Source of the DNA: CAZAYY01 sp964489525
GTDB lineage: Bacteria > Chloroflexota > Anaerolineae > Anaerolineales > JABWBV01
DNA: 64,000 nucleotides
Assembly: GCA_964489525.1 (NCBI GenBank)
Contig: CAZAYY010000007.1
Location: forward strand, 62,001-126,000
Direction: 5' to 3'
Shown: positions 52,207 through 59,598 of the stretch, one piece after another
How positions within the stretch are numbered: position 1 is the first letter of the stretch
Layout: each line of letters opens with the position of its first letter
Position numbers and translations under genes: made by a program
Notes under the pieces: generated by a model
Database searches by the model: none
What the model saw: the letters and a program-made list of their open reading frames with translations, nothing else
Told to the model about the DNA's origin: nothing

Positions 52207-53430
52207 ATGCCCCAGTTGGCCATTCATGGCGGTTTGCCTGTTCGGAACGGCCCTTTTCCCCCCTGGCCGGTGTCGGATCACCGGGATACTGCCGCGTTAA
52301 CGGAGGTGGTTCAGTCAGGCCAGTGGGGAGGCTTTCCTTACCCTGGGCCGCAAACAGCCCGTTTTCTGGGTCGTTTCCAGGCTTTGTTAGGCGGTGGGTA
52401 TCCTGTCGCGGTATTGAATGGAACCATTACGATGGAGGTGGCGCTGCGAGCGGCAGGAATTGGTTGGGGAGATGAGGTAATTGTTCCGGCCTATACTTTC
52501 CAGGCAACCGCGGCAGCCCCGATGGCGGCGGGGGCAATTCCGGTGATTGTGGATATTGACCCGGAGACCTATTGTATTTCTCCAGAGGCAATCCGGGCTG
52601 CCATTACTCCCAAAACCAGGGCAATCATCCCGGTGCATGTGGGGGCTCACATGGCAGACATGGATGCTATTATGCAAACTGCTGAAGATCATAATCTGAT
52701 CGTAATTGAAGATTGTGCCCATGTGCCCGGTTCCGCCTGGCGAGGTCGTTCTGCTGGCCTTTGGGGTCATTTTGGCTCGTTCAGTTTGCAGTCTTTTAAG
52801 CTGATTACTTCAGGGGAAGGGGGGGTGTTGGTCTGCCGGACGGCGGATATGGCTACGCTGGCTGAAAGCATTGTGGACTGTGGCAGGCCCCACGACCCCG
52901 CTGGGGTGCAGTACACCATGGGCGCCAATCTACGGATGACAGAATTCCAGTCAGCCCTTGCCAATGTCTCCCTCGACCGTTTCCACGAATTGGCCGAAGA
53001 ACGGGCTGAAAATGCGGCTATCCTCGACGCGAAGTTGGCCGCAATCCCTGGGATTAGATTGCTAAGGAAAGACCAGCGCCAGACCAGCCGCAGTTATTAC
53101 CGCTATGTGTTTGGCATATCCCCGCAGGTTTTTGGTATAGATAACCACCGCTTTTGCCAGGTGCTCCAGGCCGAGGGGATTCCCTGCTATCCTGGCTATG
53201 ACCCGATGCACCAGTACCCTCTTTTCCAGCCGATGCTCTCGCGTCTGCCAGTTCCTTCCGCGTTTCCAGAATATTTTCAATTTGACCGGATGCACCTGCC
53301 GGTTGCGGAGCGGGTCGGCCGCCAGGAGGGTGTCTGGTTGTACGAAAGTGTGCTCCGAGCTGGCCTTCGCGGTGTGGAGGATGTTGCCAGGGCCGTTGAA
53401 AAAATTTTGCTTAACAAAGCAGATTTGTGA
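52207..53430 (+). CDS. DegT/DnrJ/EryC1/StrS-family aminotransferase
   Basis: A 407-residue PLP aminotransferase for keto-sugars or similar substrates. The PLP lysine is in FSLQSFKLITSGEGG (near residue 200), and family marks are VLNGTITMEVALRAAGIGWGDEVIVP and VIEDCAHVPGS. It starts 8 nt after recJ but has no evident link to DNA repair. It may serve sugar nucleotide or antibiotic-like sugar synthesis; no sugar-nucleotide genes are adjacent. The C-terminal half is complete. Confidence 0.9.
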   Translation: MPQLAIHGGLPVRNGPFPPWPVSDHRDTAALTEVVQSGQWGGFPYPGPQTARFLGRFQALLGGGYPVAVLNGTITMEVALRAAGIGWGDEVIVPAYTFQATAAAPMAAGAIPVIVDIDPETYCISPEAIRAAITPKTRAIIPVHVGAHMADMDAIMQTAEDHNLIVIEDCAHVPGSAWRGRSAGLWGHFGSFSLQSFKLITSGEGGVLVCRTADMATLAESIVDCGRPHDPAGVQYTMGANLRMTEFQSALANVSLDRFHELAEERAENAAILDAKLAAIPGIRLLRKDQRQTSRSYYRYVFGISPQVFGIDNHRFCQVLQAEGIPCYPGYDPMHQYPLFQPMLSRLPVPSAFPEYFQFDRMHLPVAERVGRQEGVWLYESVLRAGLRGVEDVARAVEKILLNKADL

Positions 53431-53475
53431 ACTTGAATCTTGTTTTCTCCTTGTATGACCGGGTATCCATTGGAT

Positions 53476-53481
53476 TATAAT
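53476..53481 (+). promoter_or_regulatory. -10 element directly before the sigma-factor gene
   Basis: A perfect TATAAT lies at 53476-53481 and ends 6 nt before ATG 53488 (gap CAAGGT). Transcription would start at or next to the start codon. A candidate -35 (TTGTAT, 53451-53456) is at 19 nt, longer than ideal. Confidence 0.45.
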
Positions 53482-53487
53482 CAAGGT

Positions 53488-54093
53488 ATGACCAGCCTGG
53501 ATCTAGAACTGGATTTACTGGAACGAATTCGCCAGGGTGAACGTGCGGCCTGCGATGAATGTGTGGAGCTGCACTACGAGGGGATGCGGCGGGTTGCTAT
53601 GCGCCTGGTGCGCGATCCCCTTGAGGCGGAGGATATTGTCCAGGAGGCCTTTCTCAATGCGTTTACGGGTATTCAAGGTTTCAGCGGTCGTTCGCGTTTG
53701 AGCACCTGGCTGTACCGCATCACCTATAATGTTGCCCTTAACCACCTGCGCAAACAGGCTCCGGCCTCCCTGTCTTTGGAAATACCCACGCCGGCTTCTG
53801 ACAGTGGCGACAGTGCGGAAATTCAGTTGTTTGATTGGTGCTGCCTGCCTGAAGATGATTTGCTGCGGGCCGAGGCCCTGGGATATATTGACAAAGCGAT
53901 TGATCACCTCCCGGACACATTGCGCGAGGTGTTTTTGTTGCGCGAATTTGACGGCCTGTCCACGGCTGAAGTTGCCCAGGCTTTAGGTATCAGCGAAAGC
54001 GCTGCCAAGGTTCGCCTGCATCGCGCCCGGCAGGCCATGCGTGAGCAGTTAGAGACCTATTTTGGCCGGGATTTCTCTTACCCCAAACCATAA
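53488..54093 (+). CDS. ECF-type RNA polymerase sigma factor
   Basis: A 201-residue sigma factor. Region 2 contains EDIVQEAFLNAFTGI and the melting segment FSGRSRLSTWLYRITYN (about residues 50-90). Region 4 has LREFDGLSTAEVAQALGISESAAKVRLHRAR (about 150-185), the helix-turn-helix that reads the -35. The start at 53488 is preferred over an upstream ATG at 53440, since region 2 begins soon after. No anti-sigma gene of known type is adjacent; a V4R protein follows 25 nt later. The regulon is unknown. Confidence 0.92.
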   Translation: MTSLDLELDLLERIRQGERAACDECVELHYEGMRRVAMRLVRDPLEAEDIVQEAFLNAFTGIQGFSGRSRLSTWLYRITYNVALNHLRKQAPASLSLEIPTPASDSGDSAEIQLFDWCCLPEDDLLRAEALGYIDKAIDHLPDTLREVFLLREFDGLSTAEVAQALGISESAAKVRLHRARQAMREQLETYFGRDFSYPKP

Positions 54094-54118
54094 GACCCAA
54101 TTTGTGAGGAGACCTGCA

Positions 54119-54736
54119 ATGAACACGAAAAACCTGATGATGCCCAATTCTCTGATGCTCCAGGCGTTGAAAGCGATCGAAGAAGTGATGGGTGTTCAAG
54201 GGCTTAATGCAGTTCTTCGCACCTCCGGGTTGGAGGGGTACATTGACAATTATCCACCGAACAACCTGGAACCAGCCATCTCGTTTGCCGATTACGCCCG
54301 GCTGAATGAGGCTATTGAACAGTTTTACGGACGGGGTGGGCGCGGGATGTTGAAACGCATTGGCCGGGCTTCTTTCTTATACGGAGTTCGTGAACAACCT
54401 GCGCTGTTGGGTTTGGCAGGGGTGGCCCTCAAACTGATGCCAAAGCGCCAGCGTGTAAAGTTTATTCTCAATGCCATAGGCAGCGCCTTAAAAAAGACCA
54501 CACCCGATTCAGAGTTTTGGGTGGATGACCGGGATGGCGCCATGGCCTACTGCGTGCGGGAGTGTTCGATTTGCGCCAACCGGAACAGTGAAGCCCCAGT
54601 GGGGCATCTTTTGGTGGGGTCTTTGAGCGAAGCTGTCAAATGGGCTACTGGGGAAGACCTGGAGATACGCGAGACAAAATGCCTGGCAAAAGGGGACCCT
54701 TATGGTCGTTTTGAGGTGGAAGTAGAAAAACCGTGA
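54119..54736 (+). CDS. V4R-domain protein, putative small-molecule/metal sensor
   Basis: A 205-residue soluble protein whose C-terminal half resembles the V4R (4-vinyl reductase) domain, with ETKCLAKGDPYGRFEVEVE at the end and Cys residues in CVRECSIC about 40 residues earlier, which could bind a metal. V4R domains occur in bacteriochlorophyll biosynthesis (BchJ) and in ligand-sensing regulators such as XylR/DmpR. Its position after the sigma factor suggests that it senses a signal for it, in the way of an anti-sigma partner; that is inference. It overlaps the deacetylase gene by 4 nt. Confidence 0.68.
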   Translation: MNTKNLMMPNSLMLQALKAIEEVMGVQGLNAVLRTSGLEGYIDNYPPNNLEPAISFADYARLNEAIEQFYGRGGRGMLKRIGRASFLYGVREQPALLGLAGVALKLMPKRQRVKFILNAIGSALKKTTPDSEFWVDDRDGAMAYCVRECSICANRNSEAPVGHLLVGSLSEAVKWATGEDLEIRETKCLAKGDPYGRFEVEVEKP

Positions 54737-55758
54737 ACGAATTTGTCTATTTTTATCCGGAAGGTCACGAAAAACACACTGCCCCCCAACACCCCGAAAG
54801 GCCCGAACGCATCACTGCAATGGTCCAGGGTTTGGAAGAGGCCGGATTATGGAAGGGTTACCCCAGGTTAAGCCCGATTGAATTATCCCCTGCGTTCCTG
54901 CATTTGGTGCATACCCCGGCGCATTTACGCCTGGTTGAGCGCATGAGTCGGGCAGAAACCCCCCTGGATGGCGATACTTTTCTGACGCGCAGCACCTGGC
55001 AGCTGGCGTTAAATGCGGCGGGTGGTGCGGCTGCCCTGGCTTTGGCAGTTTGGGATCGCAAGGCTGCCAGCGGTTTTGCCCTGACTCGGCCCCCGGGTCA
55101 CCACGCAACCCCTGACCGCGCAATGGGTTTTTGCCTGCTCAACAACGTGGCAATTGCTGCACAGGCATTAATTACCCTGACTGGGGCGCGTAAAGTCGCC
55201 ATTGTAGACCTTGATTTGCACCATGGGAATGGGACCCAGGATATTTTTTACAACCGCGGGGATGTTTTCTTCGTCTCCACCCACCAATCCCCGCTTTACC
55301 CTGGAACGGGCGGGCTGTATGAAACTGGCAGTGGGGCCGGGGCGGGTTCTACCCTGAACCTGCCGTTCCCCCCATATTCAGGTGACCAGGCGTTTTTGGT
55401 TGGGATGGATGAGGTGATTTTGCCCTTGCTGGAGCGTGCCAGGCCGGAAATGATCCTGGTTAGTTTTGGGGTTGACCCCCACTGGCGCGACCCATTGGGC
55501 AACCTGCTCCTTTCTGCTGAAGTTTACGGTAGGCTGATTGCAAGCTTAAAAACCTTTGCAGCCGCCCACTGCCATGGACGCATTGCCTTGTTCCTTGAAG
55601 GTGGGTACGATTTGTTGGGAGCCAGTTCCTGTGCGGTGGCCGGGGTCTCGGCACTTCTCGACCGGCCATTTAACGACCCCGTTGGCCCATCTCCATTGAA
55701 GGAAAGTGGAGCCTGGGCGGATGTGATTCATAAAGCCCGCCTGCACTGGGGTTTGTAA
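54733..55758 (+). CDS. Histone-deacetylase-family hydrolase
   Basis: A 341-residue zinc hydrolase of the HDAC/AcuC/acetylpolyamine amidohydrolase superfamily. Conserved segments are HPERPERI, RPPGHHA (two His, charge relay), VDLDLHHGNG (Zn Asp and His), GVDPHWRDPLG (second Zn Asp) and LFLEGGYDL (catalytic Tyr). Bacterial members deacylate proteins such as acetyl-CoA synthetase, or polyamines. The start is GTG 54733, overlapping the V4R stop. A strong terminator follows. The partnership with a sigma factor and a V4R protein is not an arrangement that I know. Confidence 0.9.
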   Translation: MNEFVYFYPEGHEKHTAPQHPERPERITAMVQGLEEAGLWKGYPRLSPIELSPAFLHLVHTPAHLRLVERMSRAETPLDGDTFLTRSTWQLALNAAGGAAALALAVWDRKAASGFALTRPPGHHATPDRAMGFCLLNNVAIAAQALITLTGARKVAIVDLDLHHGNGTQDIFYNRGDVFFVSTHQSPLYPGTGGLYETGSGAGAGSTLNLPFPPYSGDQAFLVGMDEVILPLLERARPEMILVSFGVDPHWRDPLGNLLLSAEVYGRLIASLKTFAAAHCHGRIALFLEGGYDLLGASSCAVAGVSALLDRPFNDPVGPSPLKESGAWADVIHKARLHWGL

Positions 55759-55773
55759 GGGTATTTGCCTTAT

Positions 55774-55818
55774 CCTAAAAAAACACCCTGGCCGGTTTTT
55801 CCGACCAGGGTGTTTTTT
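55774..55818. terminator. Strong bidirectional terminator
   Basis: AACACCCTGG pairs with CCAGGGTGTT, and the inner CGG-TTTTT-CCG extends the hairpin with one C-A mismatch. It is flanked by an A-run (55777-55783) and a T-run (55813-55818), so it can end transcription from both sides: the sigma/V4R/deacetylase operon and the leftward membrane-protein gene. Confidence 0.9.
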
Positions 55819-55827
55819 GATTCCAGA

Positions 55828-56343
55828 TTATCCTACATACTGCGCAATCGCCATTCCCAGCAAAGACACGGCTGAAAGCACAGCCGAAATCTGCCCGGCT
55901 TTTTCGATCTTCTGGCTTAAATCCTGAATCGCCTGCATCTGCGCCGGGCTGGGTGGCTTGCCAGCGCTTTCGATTTCTGCGGCAATTTTGCTCACCCGCT
56001 CGGTTTTAACTCGAATGGAGAAAAACCCGTGCGCCCAGGATGCCAGGCCGAAGATGGCCCCAAGGGTAAGGGTCAGGCCTGAGGGGGATTGGAAAACACT
56101 CAGCCGGAATCCGTAGATGATCCCGTACAGCACCAACCCGCTGAGCATTGTCAGGGTGGCGGCAATGCCCATGTAGGCACTGAATTTTGTTTTTGCCACG
56201 AGGGCTTGCATAAATTTCTTGCCTTCCGGGCCGCTGAGGGCAACCGCCGGGGTCAGCACGGACAGTTGAAAAAACTGGGTTCCCACCCAATAGACACCGC
56301 CAAAGATGTGCACCAGGCGCAGAACGATCATCAAGATATTCAT
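55828..56343 (-). CDS. Small four-helix membrane protein
   Basis: A 171-residue integral membrane protein with four or five helices. It starts with MNILMIVLRLVHIFGGVYWVG, where the HIFGG/YWVG region recalls CopD/DUF2269-like proteins, but I cannot confirm a family. A cytoplasmic stretch near residues 95-130 is rich in Lys, Ala and Gln. The start at 56343 is set by AAGGAG just upstream; an in-frame ATG at 56364 precedes that site. It stands alone between two terminators and a tRNA gene. Confidence 0.65.
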   Translation of the reverse strand: MNILMIVLRLVHIFGGVYWVGTQFFQLSVLTPAVALSGPEGKKFMQALVAKTKFSAYMGIAATLTMLSGLVLYGIIYGFRLSVFQSPSGLTLTLGAIFGLASWAHGFFSIRVKTERVSKIAAEIESAGKPPSPAQMQAIQDLSQKIEKAGQISAVLSAVSLLGMAIAQYVG

Positions 56344-56434
56344 CTTTTCTCTCCTTTGATTCATAGAATGGGGATTTATTAAGGGTCATAACCCCTGTGG
56401 GTCGTTTTCGTTGCGCCTGTTGGATTGGGGGGAT

Positions 56435-56470
56435 AAAAAAAGCCCTAACGGTTCCCGGTACCGTTAGGGC
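56435..56470 (-). terminator. Terminator after the tRNA gene
   Basis: An 11-bp perfect stem, GCCCTAACGGT (56442-56452) with ACCGTTAGGGC (56460-56470), has a 7-nt loop. On the minus strand it is followed by seven T (56441-56435). It ends the tRNA-Pro transcript. Confidence 0.9.
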
Positions 56471-56477
56471 ACGTGCT

Positions 56478-56552
<75 letters not shown>

Positions 56553-56564
56553 ATTAGCCCCAGC

Positions 56565-56593
56565 ATTATAGCCGTAAATCGTGTGAATGGCAA
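56565..56593 (-). promoter_or_regulatory. Promoter for tRNA-Pro
   Basis: On the minus strand TTGCCA (56593-56588), exactly 17 nt, and TATAAT (56570-56565) stand 12 nt from the tRNA start. This is one of the best sigma-70-type matches in the window. Confidence 0.8.
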
Positions 56594-56665
56594 GCCCAAT
56601 ATTTTGATGTCTTTTTATGTCTCGGCCCAACAAAAAAGGGGGGCGAACAAGTTCTTTTTTGTTTA

Positions 56666-56713
56666 TTGACAGACAGGCTGCTTCTTGCTAGAATAAACCT
56701 ACCGACCGGTAGG
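56666..56713 (+). promoter_or_regulatory. TetR gene promoter with palindromic operator
   Basis: TTGACA (56666-56671), a 17-nt spacer and TAGAAT (56689-56694) form a strong promoter. The palindrome CCTACCGACCGGTAGG (56698-56713; perfect 7-bp arms around AC) covers the expected transcription start, 17 nt before the regulator's ATG. Operators with ACCG-N2-CGGT cores are known from TetR-type regulators of acyl-CoA metabolism (from memory). Confidence 0.8.
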
Positions 56714-56730
56714 TAGATTGTTGAGTTCAG

Positions 56731-57294
56731 ATGACACGAGAAGATATCCTGTTAACTGCAGCGCAAATTTTCCGTTTGAAGGGATTTCATGCTGCCTCCA
56801 TGCAGGATATTGCCGATGCGGTCCATCTTCGCAAAGCCAGCCTGTATCATCATGTTTCATCCAAGCAGGAAATATTGGGTGAGCTCCTCGATCGGGCTCT
56901 GGATTTGATGATTGGTCGCATGGAAACCATCCTGGCCTTGCCAACCGACCCGGCCGAAAAACTCAGCCAGGCAGTCCATGCCTATTTGGAAACCATCTTT
57001 GAAAACCGCGACCTGGCTGCTGTGCTCATTCTGGAATTTCGTTCTTTAGAAGGCGAGCACCGTGCCCGGCATCTGCCGCGCCGGGATCACTTTGAAGCGC
57101 TCTGGCGGCAGTTAATTGAAGAAGCCATTGCATATGGACGTTTTGCAAGGCAGGATGCTTCGATTGCGGCCAAAGCCTTGCTGGGAACGATGAATTATGC
57201 AATCACCTGGTTCCGACCGGATGGCCCTCAACCGGGCCCGGTGATTGCTCAAAAATTTGTGGACTTGTTTTTATCGGGTCTTTTGGTGCGTTGA
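56731..57294 (+). CDS. TetR/AcrR-family transcriptional repressor
   Basis: A 187-residue repressor. The N-terminal helix-turn-helix (residues 1-50) contains TAAQIFRLKGFHAASMQDIADAV and KASLYHHVSSKQEIL, the family signature. The C-terminal helical domain should bind a ligand; acyl-CoA is likely from the downstream genes (two acyl-CoA dehydrogenases, a 3-hydroxyacyl-CoA dehydrogenase), similar to FadR/PfmR-type TetR proteins. A palindrome at its own promoter indicates autorepression. It is 7 nt from the metallohydrolase gene. Confidence 0.92.
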   Translation: MTREDILLTAAQIFRLKGFHAASMQDIADAVHLRKASLYHHVSSKQEILGELLDRALDLMIGRMETILALPTDPAEKLSQAVHAYLETIFENRDLAAVLILEFRSLEGEHRARHLPRRDHFEALWRQLIEEAIAYGRFARQDASIAAKALLGTMNYAITWFRPDGPQPGPVIAQKFVDLFLSGLLVR

Positions 57295-57301
57295 GGTGAT
57301 G

Positions 57302-58354
57302 ATGTCGCAATTACTCCAGAATCCATTTGTACGCCCTGCGATCGGCGAGGTGCGCCAGTATACGTCCAATGGTGGTGCCCGGGTATACCAATTTATCCTT
57401 GAAGCTTTTCCAGGCTTATGGACATATTGCTACGTGATTTGTTTGGATGATATGCGCATTCTGGTTGATACCGGCTCCGGGTTTTCGGGGTCGAATGACC
57501 AGCTTGAAGCAGGTTTTCGTGGAATTGCCCGGATATTGCAGGCACCATTTTCCCTTAAGGACCTTACGCATGTTCTGATCACCCATGGCCATATCGATCA
57601 TTTTGGGGGATTAGTATATGTCCATGAACACAGCGAGGCATTGGTTGGGGTTCATGAATTGGATCGCCGTAATATTTCGAATTATGAAGAGCGGCTGGTC
57701 ATTGTCCGCCATAGGTTAAATAATTATTTTATCGAATCTGGCATTGATGAAGGCGAACGGAAAAAATTAATGGATTTATACCAGGTGAACAAGGTGCTGT
57801 TCCGTTCGGTTCCGGTGGATTTCACCTTCGAACAAGCTGGAATGCGCCTGGGTCCGCTCGAAATGCTGCACGTGCCCGGGCACTGCGCCGGCCATGTGGT
57901 CATCCGGCTGCACAACCTGCTTTTTTCAGGGGATCATGTGCTTAACCGCATCAGTCCGCACATGGCGCCAGAGTCAATCACCAGCCACACGGGCCTGGCC
58001 CATTACCTCGAATCTCTACAGCACACGGTTCAGTGGGCGGGAGATGTGGAGCTGGTATTGGCCGGGCATGAAGCCCCGGTAGAAAACCTTGCCATTCGTG
58101 TGGAAGAGACACGCCAGCACCACATGGGCCGGTTGGAAAAGGTGCTCGACTTGCTCCTGGACCGTCCCAAAACCACGGCAGAAATCTCCCAGGGTTTGTT
58201 TGGCCAACCCAAAGGCTATGATGCCATTCTTGGCGTAGAGGAGGCAGGTGCTCATATGGAGTACCTGTACCAGCGCGGTTTGATCGGGATTGAGAATATT
58301 GGTGAAGTAGAGGCCAGTGATGGCCCGGTGCCGATTCGTTATCGAAAATTGTAA
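57302..58354 (+). CDS. Metallo-beta-lactamase-fold hydrolase
   Basis: A 350-residue MBL-fold protein. The zinc site is in THGHIDHFGG (HxHxDH, about residue 98), HVPGHCAGHVV (second His), and SGDHVL (bridging Asp). The C-terminal 110 residues form a helical, winged-helix-like domain often seen in Chloroflexota MBL proteins and in the lactamase-like LACTB2 group. In acyl-CoA operons such enzymes may act as thioesterases; this is inference. Start ATG 57302 is preferred over 57299, from the GAGG spacing. The upstream frame to 57245 overlaps TetR. Confidence 0.88.
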   Translation: MSQLLQNPFVRPAIGEVRQYTSNGGARVYQFILEAFPGLWTYCYVICLDDMRILVDTGSGFSGSNDQLEAGFRGIARILQAPFSLKDLTHVLITHGHIDHFGGLVYVHEHSEALVGVHELDRRNISNYEERLVIVRHRLNNYFIESGIDEGERKKLMDLYQVNKVLFRSVPVDFTFEQAGMRLGPLEMLHVPGHCAGHVVIRLHNLLFSGDHVLNRISPHMAPESITSHTGLAHYLESLQHTVQWAGDVELVLAGHEAPVENLAIRVEETRQHHMGRLEKVLDLLLDRPKTTAEISQGLFGQPKGYDAILGVEEAGAHMEYLYQRGLIGIENIGEVEASDGPVPIRYRKL

Positions 58355-58358
58355 TGGT

Positions 58359-58418
58359 TCTATTGATGGAGTGGCCTTCCTTTTACCGGGTGTAATGATG
58401 GACGAATCCCTCAATAGA
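58359..58418. repeat. Spaced inverted repeat between MBL and acyl-CoA dehydrogenase genes
   Basis: TCTATTGA (58359-58366) recurs as the reverse complement TCAATAGA at 58411-58418, with 44 nt between. It lies in the 101-bp gap before the acyl-CoA dehydrogenase gene, next to a TATAAG (-10-like, 58420-58425). It may be a looped operator or an mRNA stem. It does not match the TetR palindrome at 56698. Confidence 0.4.
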
Positions 58419-58455
58419 TTATAAGAATTTCAAGATTTCAGGAAAGGAGTACACC

Positions 58456-59550
58456 ATGTATGATTTCGAGCCAACAGATGAGCAGCAAATGTTAATTGAC
58501 CTCGTCCGGCGATACGCGGCTTCTGATTTGCGCCCTGCCGCTCATGATGCCGAAGAAGAGGCGAAAATTCCACCTGCACTGATTCGTAAAGGTTGGGAAC
58601 TGGGTATTTTGCAGGCATCCGTGCCAGAACAATACGGGGGATTTGGCGAACGTTCAGCAGTGACCGGGGTGCTGGCTCTTGAGGAAATGGCCTGGGGCGA
58701 TATGGCTGGTGCCCTGGCTGTGATGGCGCCCGGACTGTTTGCCATGCCTGTCTTGTTGGAGGGCAGCGAAGCCCAAAAACAAGAATACCTGCCCAACATT
58801 GTTGAAGGAGATTGGCCAGGCTACACGGCTGCCCTATTGGAACCCACCTTTGATTTTGACCCACTTGTGCTCAAAACCCGGGCTTCCCAAAACGATGGCC
58901 AATGGGTAATCACAGGGGAAAAGACTTATGTGCCCTATGCAGATAGTGCCCAGGCATTTCTGGTTTATGCCAGCTTGGATGGTCAGACCCAGGCTTTTAT
59001 TATTCCCGCCGGCCTGGATGGGGTAAAAGTGGGCGACCGGATGAAGCTTCTCGGTGTCAATGCTTTACCAATGTACCGGGTCTCTTTTGAAGGTGTCCAG
59101 GTTCCTCTCGAGAATCGCCTTGGTGGCCCGGAAGGCCACTCGATGACCTCCATTTTGGATTCCAGCCGGGTTGCCCTGGCGGCAGTTTCCATCGGTCTTT
59201 CCAAGTGTGCTTTTGAATATGCTCGCGACTATGCCAAAGAACGCGATGTGTTTGGGGTTAAGGTGGCTCAAAAACAGGCGATTGCCTTCATGCTGGCCGA
59301 GATGGCGGTGGAAATTGAGTCCATTCGCCTGTTGACCTGGGAAGCGGCCTGGATGATTGACCAGGGCAAACCAGAAGCCAACAAGATGGCTTACCTGGCC
59401 CTGACCGGTGCCTCGGATATGGCGATGATGGTCACAGACCGGGCGGTGCAAATCTTGGGCGGGCATGGGTATGTCCGCGACCATCCTGTGGAACATTGGA
59501 TGCGCAACGGGCGCGGCGTTGCCATGCTGTCCGGCCTGGTGTTGGTGTAG
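58456..59550 (+). CDS. Acyl-CoA dehydrogenase-like subunit lacking the catalytic Glu
   Basis: A 364-residue protein of the acyl-CoA dehydrogenase fold. The N-terminal helical domain, the middle beta-domain (YTAALLEPTFDFDP, VITGEKTYVP) and the C-terminal domain (QILGGHGYVRDHPVEHWMRNGR) are all present. In active enzymes the last segment carries IYEGTxQI with the catalytic Glu; here it reads RGVAMLSGLVLV and then stops, so the base is absent. The flavin-binding ILGGHGY is kept. It probably pairs with the following full-length enzyme as a two-subunit complex, as in actinobacterial FadE pairs. Confidence 0.87.
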   Translation: MYDFEPTDEQQMLIDLVRRYAASDLRPAAHDAEEEAKIPPALIRKGWELGILQASVPEQYGGFGERSAVTGVLALEEMAWGDMAGALAVMAPGLFAMPVLLEGSEAQKQEYLPNIVEGDWPGYTAALLEPTFDFDPLVLKTRASQNDGQWVITGEKTYVPYADSAQAFLVYASLDGQTQAFIIPAGLDGVKVGDRMKLLGVNALPMYRVSFEGVQVPLENRLGGPEGHSMTSILDSSRVALAAVSIGLSKCAFEYARDYAKERDVFGVKVAQKQAIAFMLAEMAVEIESIRLLTWEAAWMIDQGKPEANKMAYLALTGASDMAMMVTDRAVQILGGHGYVRDHPVEHWMRNGRGVAMLSGLVLV

Positions 59551-59598
59551 GTTTCCTGGTGATTGTCTTGATTCAGATCGTGAAAGAGGAGCATTATC

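Noticed and set aside
57211..57226. TTCCGACCGGATGG, similar to the TetR palindrome
   Set aside because: It is inside the TetR coding sequence and its arms do not match beyond the CCG/CGG core.
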